Assembly: GCA_003001975.1 (NCBI GenBank) | Contig: PVUG01000014.1 | Location: forward strand, 1-64,000 | Length of the DNA: 64,000 bases | Origin: Martelella mediterranea | GTDB lineage: Bacteria > Pseudomonadota > Alphaproteobacteria > Rhizobiales > Rhizobiaceae | Reading direction: 5' to 3' | Shown here: in pieces, positions 7,308-17,072 of the stretch | Layout of the letters: every line of letters starts with the position of its first letter | Numbering within the stretch: the stretch's first letter is position 1 | Notes under the pieces: model-generated | The model's database searches: none | Told to the model about the DNA's origin: nothing | Seen by the model: only the letters and a program-made list of their open reading frames with translations | Program-made: the position numbers and the translations under genes

Positions 7308-8122
7308 TGCCAGGCAAAACCGCGCGGCCACAGCGTACATTCGGACGGGGACAGGTGACAGCCAAGGCACTGGCCGGCCGGACCCGTCTCGATGAATTCT
7401 ATCAGGAGGGCGCGGCCAAGATCCGCATTCCCGAGAGCTTCGACGGCGCGATGGAAGCCGTTCTGATCAACACATCCGGCGGGCTGACCGGCGGCGACCG
7501 GCTGCAATGGGTGATGGATGCCGAGGCCGGAACGGCGCTGACCGTGACCACGCAGGCCTGCGAGAAAATCTACAAGTCGGATGAAGGTCCGGCGATGATC
7601 GATACCGAATTGCGGGTTGGTGACAATGCCCGGCTCGACTGGCTGCCGCAGGAAACCATTCTGTTCGACAATGCCTCGCTCAATCGCAGGCTGGATGTCG
7701 ATCTGGCGGAAAATGCCGAATTTCTGGCCATCGAGGCGGTGCTTCTGGGCCGCAAGGCGATGGGCGAGGCGGTGCAATACGGCCAGTTCCGCGACCGCTG
7801 GCGGGTGCGCCGGGAAGGCACGCTGATCCATGCCGAAGATGTGCGCATGACCGGCGATATCGAAAACCTTGTGGCGCAGACGGCGGTGCTCGGCGGCGAT
7901 GTTGCGTTTGCGACCCTGCTTTACTGCGGCCCGCGCGCAGAAGCGCTGATGCCAAAGGTGCGGGCCGCACTTGGCGAGGCCGCGGGCGGCGCCAGCGAGT
8001 GGAGCGGCAAGCTGGTCGCCCGGATTGTCGCGCCCGACGGCTATCATTTGCGAAAAAGCCTGATTCCGGCACTAAAGGTCTTGCGGGACAGCCAAAATCT
8101 GCCGAAAGTCTGGCATCTTTGA
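7307..8122 (+). CDS. ureD: Urease accessory protein UreD
   Basis: 271 residues from the ATG at 7307. UreD (UreH) binds the urease apoprotein and, with UreF and UreG, helps load nickel into the active site. Family features are GRGQVTAKALAGRTRLDEFYQEGAAKIRIP, the block EAVLINTSGGLTGGDRL, TTQACEKIYKS, LPQETILFDNASLNRRLDVDL and the C-terminal RIVAPDGYHLRKSLIPAL. In-frame GTG codons at 7295 and 7298 are alternative starts. The 7307 start is preferred because of its TAATG overlap with the leader ORF. It is followed by ureA after 35 bp. Confidence 0.93.
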   Translation: MPGKTARPQRTFGRGQVTAKALAGRTRLDEFYQEGAAKIRIPESFDGAMEAVLINTSGGLTGGDRLQWVMDAEAGTALTVTTQACEKIYKSDEGPAMIDTELRVGDNARLDWLPQETILFDNASLNRRLDVDLAENAEFLAIEAVLLGRKAMGEAVQYGQFRDRWRVRREGTLIHAEDVRMTGDIENLVAQTAVLGGDVAFATLLYCGPRAEALMPKVRAALGEAAGGASEWSGKLVARIVAPDGYHLRKSLIPALKVLRDSQNLPKVWHL

Positions 8123-8157
8123 AATACCGAGCGATAAGCAAGAAACGAGAGTGACGC

Positions 8158-8460
8158 ATGAACCTGACGCCGCGTGAAAAGGACAAACTCATGGTTTCCA
8201 TGGCCGCCATGGTGGCGCGCCGCAGGCTGGAGCGGGGCGTCAAGCTCAACTGGCCGGAAGCCATCGCGCTGATTACCGATTATGTGGTGGAAGGCGCACG
8301 CGACGGCCGCCCCGTGGCCGAACTCATGGAAGCCGGCGCCCATGTGCTGACCCGCGATCAGGTGATGGAAGGCGTGCCGGAAATGATCCACGACGTGCAG
8401 GTGGAAGCAACCTTCCCCGACGGCACCAAACTGGTGACCGTACACGAGCCGATCAGGTGA
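8158..8460 (+). CDS. ureA: Urease gamma subunit UreA
   Basis: 100 residues, exactly the usual length. It is the small structural subunit of the (UreABC)3 urease trimer that hydrolyses urea to ammonia and carbamate. It begins [27 protein letters not shown] and contains [22 protein letters not shown] and [21 protein letters not shown], all diagnostic. Its stop is 11 bp before the ureB start. Confidence 0.97.
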   Translation: MNLTPREKDKLMVSMAAMVARRRLERGVKLNWPEAIALITDYVVEGARDGRPVAELMEAGAHVLTRDQVMEGVPEMIHDVQVEATFPDGTKLVTVHEPIR

Positions 8461-8471
8461 GGAGAGCGAAG

Positions 8472-8777
8472 ATGATACCCGGTGAAATGATCCCCGCCGA
8501 AGGCGAAATCGAAATCAATGCCGGTCTTGAGACCGTGACGCTGACCGTTTCCAATACCGGTGACCGTCCGGTGCAGGTGGGCAGTCACTACCATTTCTTC
8601 GAGACCAATCCCGGCCTGTCCTTCGAGCGTGAAAAGGCGCGCGGCATGCGGCTTGATATTCCCGCCGGCACGGCGGTGCGTTTCGAGCCCGGCCAGACCC
8701 GCGATGTCACGCTGGTGCCGTTTGCCGGCAACCGCAATGTCTACGGCTTCCGCCAGGAAGTCATGGGCAAGCTCTAG
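8472..8777 (+). CDS. ureB: Urease beta subunit UreB
   Basis: 101 residues. It is the second small structural subunit of urease. It starts [16 protein letters not shown] and contains [36 protein letters not shown] and the ending [18 protein letters not shown], all standard. The ATG at 8472 has a GGAGAG ribosome site 5 nt upstream and gives the usual length. An in-frame GTG at 8457, overlapping the ureA stop, would add five residues. It is followed 71 bp later by ureC. Confidence 0.97.
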   Translation: MIPGEMIPAEGEIEINAGLETVTLTVSNTGDRPVQVGSHYHFFETNPGLSFEREKARGMRLDIPAGTAVRFEPGQTRDVTLVPFAGNRNVYGFRQEVMGKL

Positions 8778-8848
8778 AGCCTGAAATTGCCGGTCCCGCG
8801 CGGCTTTCGGCGCGGATCAAGTCAAATTGTGTTCATGGGGAGTGATCC

Positions 8849-10561
<1,713 letters not shown>

Positions 10562-10570
10562 CCACAAATT

Positions 10571-10630
10571 CCGGTGAAGTCGGGATAACAAGCTTTCATG
10601 AATCGGAAGGCTTTTCCGGCTTCACCTTTT
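10571..10630 (+). terminator. Possible terminator after ureC
   Basis: GGTGAAG (10573-10579) pairs with CTTCACC (10620-10626), which is followed by TTTT. An inner CGGAA/TTCCG helix lies between them. It starts 10 bp after the ureC stop. The branched form makes it a weaker call than a simple hairpin. Confidence 0.4.
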
Positions 10631-10681
10631 GGTGGGCCCTGGCCACTATGGCGCCTGGTTTTGATAGCTGGGTCGACGGTC

Positions 10682-11551
10682 ATGACAGTGAGAGCCTTGC
10701 GGGCGGAGGATGCGCCCGCGCTCGTTTCCTTCCTTTCCGACTATGCCGAAAGCAGCATGTTTCTGCTTTCCAACATGGCGCGTGCCGGGATTGGCAATCC
10801 GGATGTGCCCTATGGCGGTGAATACTGGGCTGCATTTGATGACGGGGAGAAAATCGCCGGTGTCGCTGCCCATTATTGGAACGGCAATATTATGGTGCAG
10901 GCGCCGCAAGCCGATTATTGTCAGCGTCTCGCCGGCCACCTGCGCATGAATATCAAGCGACCGGTTGCCGGCGTTCTCGGGCCTGACGAACAGGTTCTGG
11001 CGCTGCTTGAGGCGTTTCGGCTCGAGGCGGCGGAATATACGCTCAATGTTGCCGAAAACCTGTTTTCTCTGTCACGCGAAACCTATCTGCCTGCTGGCCC
11101 CTCCGACCCGCATCTGACAATGGTGCATTGGGCCGATGTCGATGCCGAAATTCTGCGGTCGTGGCTGCTGGCCTATCGCAAGGAGGCGCTCGGTCAGGAG
11201 CCGACAGAGGCGGTGGAAGCCGCCGTTTCCGGTGAACTTGCCAATGCCCGCGACTTCGACCGGTTCGTTCTTCTTCTGGATGGCGTTCCCGTCTGTCTGG
11301 CCGGGTTCAATGCGCGCTATGAGGATATGGTCCAGGTCGGGCCGGTGTGGACGCCGCCGGAGGGCCGCCGGCGCGGGTATGCCCGTTATCTTCTTGGCCG
11401 GATGCTTGAACGGGCTTTTGAAGAGGGCATGCGCAGGTCTATCCTGTTCACGGGAACCTTTCATGCCGCGCGTGCCTATCGGGCGCTGGGTTTTGCGCTG
11501 GTGGGCGACTATCGGCTGGCCATTTTGAGCGCGCCTGTGGCTGTTGGCTAA
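10682..11551 (+). CDS. GNAT family N-acetyltransferase
   Basis: 289 residues. The C-terminal half has the GNAT acetyl-CoA site: MVQVGPVWTPPEGRRRGYARYLLGRML (motif A, R-x-x-G-x-A type) followed by FTGTFHAARAYRALGF (motif B). The N-terminal half (AEDAPALVSFLSDYAESSMFLLSNM) resembles a second, degenerate acyltransferase-like domain found in similar two-domain GNATs. The substrate is unknown. The start at 10682 (MTVRALRAEDAP) is preferred to 10598, because the longer form would read through the terminator-like hairpin and add an unrelated tail. Confidence 0.75.
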   Translation: MTVRALRAEDAPALVSFLSDYAESSMFLLSNMARAGIGNPDVPYGGEYWAAFDDGEKIAGVAAHYWNGNIMVQAPQADYCQRLAGHLRMNIKRPVAGVLGPDEQVLALLEAFRLEAAEYTLNVAENLFSLSRETYLPAGPSDPHLTMVHWADVDAEILRSWLLAYRKEALGQEPTEAVEAAVSGELANARDFDRFVLLLDGVPVCLAGFNARYEDMVQVGPVWTPPEGRRRGYARYLLGRMLERAFEEGMRRSILFTGTFHAARAYRALGFALVGDYRLAILSAPVAVG

Positions 11552-11805
11552 ACATATTCATTCCGCTGTGCCGTCTATCGCCTTTGGTGCGCTCGTTTGC
11601 CGCAAACCTCTACCTTGAAATCGCTATTCGTAATCGCGACATGCCGTTCGAACGGGAGATAGGGTGAGTTATGCACTGAGCGCATAAGAGCTATTACATT
11701 AGAATTATTCTAGTGTTTTCACTTTATTCTTGATTGAAAATTGTTAGAATTCGCCAACAGTTTTTCGAAGAAATCCTCCCGGATTTGAACCAAGGAGATG
11801 TAGAG

Positions 11806-12345
11806 ATGAACGGTCGCACAGTTCCGAACGTTACCTTTCACACGCGTGTTCGCGATGAAAGCATTGAAGGCCCGAACCCCTTCCGTTGGGAAGACAAGAC
11901 CTCGGATGATTATTTCAAGGGCAAACGCGTTGTTCTGTTCTCGCTGCCGGGCGCTTTCACGCCGACCTGCTCGACCTATCAGCTTCCCGATTTTGAAAAA
12001 CTGTTCCCCGAGTTTCAGGCTCAGGGCATTGACGACATCTACTGCATGTCGGTCAATGATGCGTTTGTCATGAACGCGTGGGCCAAGGGCCAGAACCTGC
12101 AGCACGTCAAGGTCATTCCGGACGGCTCGGGTGAGTTCACCCGCAAGATGGGCATGCTGGTCAACAAGGATAATCTCGGCTTCGGCATGCGCTCCTGGCG
12201 CTATGCCGCCATCATCAACGATGGCGTTGTCGAAAAGTGGTTCGAGGAAGAAGGCTTCTCCGACCTGTGCGAAACGGACCCCTACGGTGTTTCCGCGCCG
12301 CAGAACATCCTGGAAAGCCTCAAGGGCGAAGCCAAGGCTGCCTGA
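11806..12345 (+). CDS. Peroxiredoxin (Prx5-like, AhpC/TSA redoxin)
   Basis: 179 residues. It is a cytoplasmic thiol peroxidase that reduces hydroperoxides. The peroxidatic cysteine is Cys55 in SLPGAFTPTCSTYQLP, the typical Prx5-type context. The segments DIYCMSVNDAFVMNAWAK, VIPDGSGEFTRKMGM and the ending EKWFEEEG-DLCETDPYGVSAPQ agree with the bacterial Prx5 subfamily. The ATG at 11806 has an AAGGAG site 8-10 nt upstream. It appears monocistronic, with a terminator at 12379-12412. The region 11552-11805 has no gene and is locally AT-rich, consistent with a promoter. Confidence 0.93.
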   Translation: MNGRTVPNVTFHTRVRDESIEGPNPFRWEDKTSDDYFKGKRVVLFSLPGAFTPTCSTYQLPDFEKLFPEFQAQGIDDIYCMSVNDAFVMNAWAKGQNLQHVKVIPDGSGEFTRKMGMLVNKDNLGFGMRSWRYAAIINDGVVEKWFEEEGFSDLCETDPYGVSAPQNILESLKGEAKAA

Positions 12346-12378
12346 GGTTCCTGCCTGCAATTGATCGGACTACTGCCG

Positions 12379-12412
12379 GTGGCGATGACTTTTGAGTTGT
12401 CGCCACTTTTTT
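12379..12412 (+). terminator. Rho-independent terminator of the peroxiredoxin gene
   Basis: GTGGCGA (12379-12385) pairs with TCGCCAC (12400-12406), extended inward by five pairs including two G-T wobbles, and is followed by six T residues. It lies 34 bp after the stop codon. Confidence 0.85.
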
Positions 12413-12421
12413 GTATCGGCA

Positions 12422-12449
12422 AAAAAATACCGGATATTTTCTATCCGGT
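12422..12449 (-). terminator. Rho-independent terminator of the ArsR-type gene
   Basis: ACCGGATA (12429-12436) pairs perfectly with TATCCGGT (12442-12449). Read on the minus strand, it is followed by A and then seven T residues. It closes the leftward ArsR-type gene and stands back to back with the peroxiredoxin terminator. Confidence 0.8.
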
Positions 12450-12512
12450 GATGTTTTCTGGAAAAAGCATGTTGTTTCCCCGAGGGGGAATAGCGCCCGC
12501 ACGCAGTAATTT

Positions 12513-12854
12513 CTAAAGCCTGGACGGGGGCGTATCGTGCCAGTTGTGACGGATACCGGCGCGCCAGGGCTCGCCGTAAAAATCGTCAAGCGTCTGTAGT
12601 ATCTGATTTACCAGATCGGACCGTATGCTGTAGTAGATAGTCTGTGCTTCGCGCCTTGTGTTCACGATCTTTTCTTGACGGAGCCTTGAAAGATGCTGTG
12701 AAATAGCGGACTGACTCAATCCGATCTTCCGAACGAGTAGCCCGACAGGCATTTCATGCTCTGCCAGAAGACACAGGATCTGAAGTCTTTTCGGATTGGC
12801 CATGGCAGAAAGCAGATTGGCCGGGGCGGGTAGGGGTTCCAAAACAGTTTCCAT
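12513..12854 (-). CDS. ArsR/SmtB family transcriptional regulator
   Basis: 113 residues. The winged helix-turn-helix is complete: LLSAMANPKRLQILCLLAEHEMPVGLLVRKIGLSQSAISQHLSRLRQEKIVNTRREAQTIYYSI. No CVC metal motif is seen in the recognition region, so it is closer to the NolR/BigR type than to metal-sensing ArsR. The ligand and targets are unknown. It is leftward, with its own terminator. It starts an AT-richer stretch and has no clear operon partner. Confidence 0.88.
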   Translation of the reverse strand: METVLEPLPAPANLLSAMANPKRLQILCLLAEHEMPVGLLVRKIGLSQSAISQHLSRLRQEKIVNTRREAQTIYYSIRSDLVNQILQTLDDFYGEPWRAGIRHNWHDTPPSRL

Positions 12855-13513
12855 TTTTCACCCTCATCGGCTATGTCGTGACGGAGACGATTGCTTACAG
12901 CCTGCCGTGGAGTTCAGGAGGGCCCTATCTGAGGAAAATACAAGTAGTTTCATCGATCGGTGTGCTGCCGTGAGGGGTAGGGCAAAATCCAGAACGATAT
13001 TTCGCAAAGCGTTCTTCATAGAAGATTTTCTCCCGAAATCATCTATATTTTCTACCTTTGAAGTCCGGGTAGAGATAATTGATATTGTCCAAATTCAGGT
13101 AAGCTGGAACCATCATTTACTTAAGGCAAACAGGAGAAAATCGCTCCGGATGCCATGGATGTACTGATCTATTGATCAGAATAACTGTGGTTATCGCTGT
13201 GAGCAGAATGACTCTGTATGCGATAAACACCGCGCTCAAAACCAGTGCGTTGAGCACCAGGAGAGCGCCAATACATATAAACACCGGCACCCAGTCGTTT
13301 TGACAATAACGTGACCGGATCGCCAAATGTGAGCCCTGATCGAGGGAAAGTCGCGGTTAGGGCAGATTGTGTTCTGGCCTGATACTGTTCTTTTCGGCCG
13401 ACTTTTTGGAGAATGACACCTCTGATTGTGTTTCGCATTTTGTTGCTCGAACCATAGCAAAAAAATTCCAAATGTAAAGATGTATATTTCAACAAGGTAG
13501 TGATTTTCGCCCA
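12855..13513. other. 659-bp AT-richer intergenic stretch without a confident gene
   Basis: Base composition is lower in GC than in the flanks. A minus-strand frame at 13117-13326 from a TTG codon would encode 69 residues with a long hydrophobic run (VFICIGALLVLNALVLSAVFIAYRV), but its ribosome site is weak, so it is only a possibility. No promoter, RNA or repeat was recognised with confidence. The stretch, together with the ArsR and phage-type repressor genes, looks like an acquired segment. Confidence 0.4.
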
Positions 13514-13993
13514 ATGGATACGCGAAGCTTTCACAAGCGTCTAAAAGAAGCTGCTGACGAGATTGGTGGGCTGAACCGTCTCTCAACTGAAATCGGCGTT
13601 TCCCGCCGGACAGTCGGCGGCTGGGTCAGCGGAGAGACGGAGCCGAAGGTAAGCGCATGTATTGCGATATCGGATCTGACCGGCGTTTCTGTCGAGTGGC
13701 TTTTACGCGGCAAGGGGCAGAAATTTGAACATGAGAACGACAAGAAGTCCTATAAAATAAACAAGCCAGTTCAGTGGCTTATAGATGAAACGGCGTTTGT
13801 TTTGTTGAGTATGCGTCTGCTTGGGGTCGTCGATCACGAGATCGATTCCAACACCAGGATTGTGTTGGAGGAGATATTCAGAGGCTATGGATTTTTGGCC
13901 GAAAATTGTGATCTGGGAGATCTCGATGAAGTCGAGCTGCATATCCGCATCGTTGAGCATCGACTGAAGAAGCGGCTGCGCAACGGGCTTTAG
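13514..13993 (+). CDS. Phage CI-type / XRE helix-turn-helix protein
   Basis: 159 residues. The N-terminal 60 residues form a CI-repressor-like DNA-binding domain: FHKRLKEAADEIGGLNRLSTEIGVSRRTVGGWVSGETEPKVSACIAISDLTGVSVEWLLRGKG. The C-terminal part (KPVQWLIDETAFVLLSMRLLG and a charged end) is unlike the LexA/S24 peptidase domain of true CI, so self-cleavage is not expected. Codon use is more AT-rich than in neighbouring genes. It is probably a remnant regulator from a phage or island; the target is unknown. Confidence 0.75.
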   Translation: MDTRSFHKRLKEAADEIGGLNRLSTEIGVSRRTVGGWVSGETEPKVSACIAISDLTGVSVEWLLRGKGQKFEHENDKKSYKINKPVQWLIDETAFVLLSMRLLGVVDHEIDSNTRIVLEEIFRGYGFLAENCDLGDLDEVELHIRIVEHRLKKRLRNGL

Positions 13994-14329
13994 TGCGAAA
14001 GCGGTTTTCAGATGCTTGGGACGGGCTCTGCCGGGGGTGATTCAGGTATGGTTATATAATGCCATATCTGGCAACAAAATGAAACACAACACTCTTTAAG
14101 GTTGCTTTCATCGCGGGTGGTGTGCTGAAAAATATCGGTTAAGTTGCTGAAATATTTGTGTTAAAAGTAAGTATGTACTATCACTGTTAATGCTGACCTT
14201 TCATGGTTGCATGACAAAGTCAACAATTGTTGTTGGCTGATTGGTGAAAATTGAAGGGACTGTCAGCGTTGATCCCTTTACGGGCGCCGATAACAGGAGA
14301 GCGGGGATGGTGCCTCGTGGCTTTCCGCG
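13994..14329. other. 336-bp intergenic stretch between convergent genes
   Basis: No gene was seen. It is AT-rich and contains a perfect 12-bp palindrome CAACAATTGTTG at 14221-14232 and a TATGG/CCATA dyad around 14047-14066. Either could be an operator, but neither is near the start of a recognised gene, so no function is assigned. Confidence 0.4.
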
Positions 14330-15268
14330 CTATTCAAAAACAATCCGCGGAAAATAGAACGACACCACCCAGTTTGGGGCGTCGACGATCTCGCTGATCT
14401 TCAGGTCGCCGCAGACCGAGCACAGCATGTAGGCGTCGGCGGGGTTAAGGTTGCGGGTTTTTGCCAGAAGCTCGATCATGTTGGACACGGCAGCGCGAGC
14501 TGCTTCTATCAGGTCAGGGCCGATGCCGGTCGTCACCTCGTAGCCCGCACCGTCGAGGTGGCGCGCGATCGGGCCGGGCGTGGTGAAATACGGCGTCTTC
14601 GGTGCAGCTTCACGCACCACCTCGACCGTGACGGAGACATCCATAGCGCTTTCGATTGCGGTGCCGCAGACCTCGCCATCGCCCTGGGCGGCGTGTGTGT
14701 CGCCGATGGACAGCAGCGCCCCCTCGACCTCGACCGGAAGATAGAGCGTGGTGCCGGCGGCGATGTCGCGGATATCCATATTGCCGCCGACCCGGCGCGG
14801 CGGGATGACCGAATGATGGCCGGGGTCGGCCATGGCCACACCGATGGTCCCGATGAAGGGGCGCAGCGGAATGCGCGCCAGAGGGCTGAAAACGGCGGGT
14901 GTGGCAATGTCGGTTTCATAGTCCCAGAGCTTCAGCCTCGGCTCGGAAAACTGGTCGGCAAGCAGACCAAAGCCGGGAATGATCGCCGTCCAGCCGAAAC
15001 CGGAGGGGGCGAATTCGTTAATGGTCACCTTCAGCGCATCGCCGGGCTTTGCGCCTTCCACATAAAGCGGCCCTGTCAGCGGGTTGGCCTTGCCGGGTTC
15101 GGCTGTCAGGATGTCGGCTGCCGTGCTCGCCGGACCATAATGCCCGTTGCCGGCATCCCGGCAGGAAAATGCGATGGTTTCGCCGGAGCGGGCGACGAGA
15201 ACAGGTTCGATAGACCGGTCCCAGCCGAGATGGCCCTGGTGGTCATGGATCGTATGTGCGCATTTCAT
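14330..15268 (-). CDS. Acetamidase/formamidase family protein
   Basis: 312 residues. Enzymes of this family (FmdA/AmdA) hydrolyse short-chain amides to carboxylate and ammonia. Conserved segments include IEPVLVARSGETIAFSCRDAGNGHYG, NPLTGPLYVEGAKPGDALKV, PPRRVGGNMDIRDIAAGTTLYLPV and the block LLSIGDTHAAQGDGEVCGTAIE. The ending with ADAYMLCSVCGDLKISEIVDAPN is also typical. It is the last gene of the leftward ABC-transporter operon, 23 bp after the GntR gene. The context suggests that the imported compound is an amide or yields one, but the substrate is not shown by sequence. Confidence 0.88.
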   Translation of the reverse strand: MKCAHTIHDHQGHLGWDRSIEPVLVARSGETIAFSCRDAGNGHYGPASTAADILTAEPGKANPLTGPLYVEGAKPGDALKVTINEFAPSGFGWTAIIPGFGLLADQFSEPRLKLWDYETDIATPAVFSPLARIPLRPFIGTIGVAMADPGHHSVIPPRRVGGNMDIRDIAAGTTLYLPVEVEGALLSIGDTHAAQGDGEVCGTAIESAMDVSVTVEVVREAAPKTPYFTTPGPIARHLDGAGYEVTTGIGPDLIEAARAAVSNMIELLAKTRNLNPADAYMLCSVCGDLKISEIVDAPNWVVSFYFPRIVFE

Positions 15269-15291
15269 GCTTGTTCCCCTTTCGGGACGGT

Positions 15292-16080
15292 TTATGGCTC
15301 GATACCGGAGCGCACCGCATTGAGGCGTGCGCGCTCAAGCATGTAAGCCTCAGCCTCCACCATATGTTCCGCCATGATGGTACGAGCCGCTTCGCTGTCT
15401 TTCGCACGGATCGCCTTGATCAGCTCGATCTGATAGAAAATGCCGGTTTCGCGCAGGCCCGGATTGGGTTCCTCATAGATCGCGCGGCAGGCGGGCAGAT
15501 CGCGCAGGAGGTTCAGGAGCAGGCCGCAGGTAAAGCCCAGAACCGGGTTTTGCGCGTGGCGGGCCAGTTCGGCGTGAAAGTCCAGTTCGGCAAGCCGCTG
15601 GACATATTCTTCCTCGGCCGTCTCGGCCTGTCCTTCGTAAAGCCTGATCTTGTCCTGTAGGGTCTTGATGGCGGTGGCGGGAAAATGACGTGCTGCGTCG
15701 GCGGCAAGCTGCGGTTCCAGCGTCTTGCGCAAGGCATAGATATCGGCAATCGAGGGCGGCGCCTGCAAAAACAGGCTGGTCACCGTCTGGATCGCTTCGG
15801 CCGGCTGCACGGCGCGGATGAAGATGCCGCCGCCCGGTCCTGTCTTTGAGGCGATCAGTCCCTGGAATTCGAGGATTTTCAGGGCCTCACGCACCGTGCC
15901 GCGGGAAGCGCGCAAGGCATCCGGCCCGAGCCATTCGGCCGGCATGCGATCGCCGGGTTTCAGGTCCGCATCGATCATGCGTTCGCGCAGCATGTCGGCG
16001 ATCATGTCGGGGCGTTTGCGCTTCTTCTCCGCAAAGGGCGGACCGAAGGCCTGCCGGCTTTCAAGACTTGTGTTGCTCAT
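15292..16080 (-). CDS. GntR (FadR/FCD) family transcriptional regulator
   Basis: 262 residues. The N-terminal winged helix is seen in RERMIDADLKPGDRMPAEWLGPDALRASRGTVREALKILEFQGLIASKTGPGGGIFI. An all-helical FCD ligand-binding domain follows, with RKTLEPQLAADAARHF, LDFHAELARHAQNPVL and the HMVEAE end supplying the expected Asp and His metal/ligand positions. Its start overlaps the end of the ATPase gene by 4 bp, so it is co-transcribed with the transporter and probably controls it by feedback. A motif shared by two promoters (21914-21926 and 22845-22857) is a candidate target. Confidence 0.9.
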   Translation of the reverse strand: MSNTSLESRQAFGPPFAEKKRKRPDMIADMLRERMIDADLKPGDRMPAEWLGPDALRASRGTVREALKILEFQGLIASKTGPGGGIFIRAVQPAEAIQTVTSLFLQAPPSIADIYALRKTLEPQLAADAARHFPATAIKTLQDKIRLYEGQAETAEEEYVQRLAELDFHAELARHAQNPVLGFTCGLLLNLLRDLPACRAIYEEPNPGLRETGIFYQIELIKAIRAKDSEAARTIMAEHMVEAEAYMLERARLNAVRSGIEP

Positions 16081-17072
16081 GCCGTTCTTTTCGTCATCGG
16101 GTGGAAACAGGCGGCTTTGTGGCCTGCTTTCCCCATCGCCTCGTCAATCGGCGGAACGGAGCGCTGACATTGCTCCGTTCCGTTCTGACATCGGGCGAAA
16201 AACGCGCAGCCCGGCGGCGGATTATAGGGATCGGGCAGTTCTGCCTCCCGATCCCCGCCGGAAACGGCCTTTCTGCCGGGGGCAGGGGCGGAATTCAACA
16301 ACAGATGGGTATAGGGATGGAGCGCGCCGGAAAACACCTGATCGCGTGTGCCGAGCTCGACAATGCGCCCGAAATACATCACCGCCACCCGGTCGGAAAT
16401 CGACTCGACCACCGAAAGATCGTGGGAGATGAACAGATAGGTGAGGCCGAAACGGGCCTTGAGATCGTCGAGAATATTCAGCACCTGCGCCTGCACCGAG
16501 ACATCGAGCGCGGAAACCGGCTCGTCGAGCACGATCACTTCCGGGTTCGCGGCAAGCGCCCGGGCAATGCCGATGCGCTGCGCCTGACCGCCGGAGAATT
16601 CGTGCGGGTAGCGGTCGAGAAATTCCGGCGCCAGATTGACCGCGTTCATCAGTTCTTCAAGCCGTTTTGCCCGCTCGGCCTTGTTCAGTTTCAGCAGGTG
16701 GATGAGCGGCGCTTCCAGAATGGTGCGGATTTTTTTCCTGGGATTGAGCGAGGAGACCGGATCCTGAAACACATATTGCACCTGGCGGGCCAGTTGCCGC
16801 GGGTTCTTGCGCGCTTCTTCCGCAAGGTCTCTGCCCTCGAATGTGATCGTGCCGCCCGTCGGCACATCAAGGCCGGAGAGGATGCGGGCGAGCGTCGACT
16901 TGCCGCAGCCCGATTCGCCGACAATGCCGAGCGTTTCGCCCTTCTTAACATCGATGGTGACGTCCTGCACCGCATGGACGGCGGGAAGTTGCCTGCCGAA
17001 CAGCGTCTTGCCGCCGCCAAATGTCCGCTCTGCGCGATCGACGGCGATCAATACATCCTCAGCCATCGGCAT
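16077..17072 (-). CDS. Peptide/amide-type ABC transporter ATP-binding protein (DppF/OppF-like)
   Basis: 331 residues. It is the second ATPase of the importer. It has Walker A GIVGESGCGKST, a Q-loop in YVFQDPVSSLNPRKKI, signature FSGGQAQRIGIARALA, Walker B VIVLDEPVSALD and the switch His in ISHDLSVVESI. The C-terminal oligopeptide-transporter domain ends with PPPGCAFFARCQNGTEQCQ, a four-cysteine motif typical of Dpp/Opp ATPases that can hold an iron-sulfur cluster. It overlaps the fused permease-ATPase gene by 14 bp and the GntR gene by 4 bp. Confidence 0.92.
   Translation of the reverse strand: MPMAEDVLIAVDRAERTFGGGKTLFGRQLPAVHAVQDVTIDVKKGETLGIVGESGCGKSTLARILSGLDVPTGGTITFEGRDLAEEARKNPRQLARQVQYVFQDPVSSLNPRKKIRTILEAPLIHLLKLNKAERAKRLEELMNAVNLAPEFLDRYPHEFSGGQAQRIGIARALAANPEVIVLDEPVSALDVSVQAQVLNILDDLKARFGLTYLFISHDLSVVESISDRVAVMYFGRIVELGTRDQVFSGALHPYTHLLLNSAPAPGRKAVSGGDREAELPDPYNPPPGCAFFARCQNGTEQCQRSVPPIDEAMGKAGHKAACFHPMTKRTA

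Noticed and set aside
13117-13326. 69-codon minus-strand frame with hydrophobic run
   Set aside because: It has a TTG start and a weak ribosome site; kept only as a remark in the intergenic entry.
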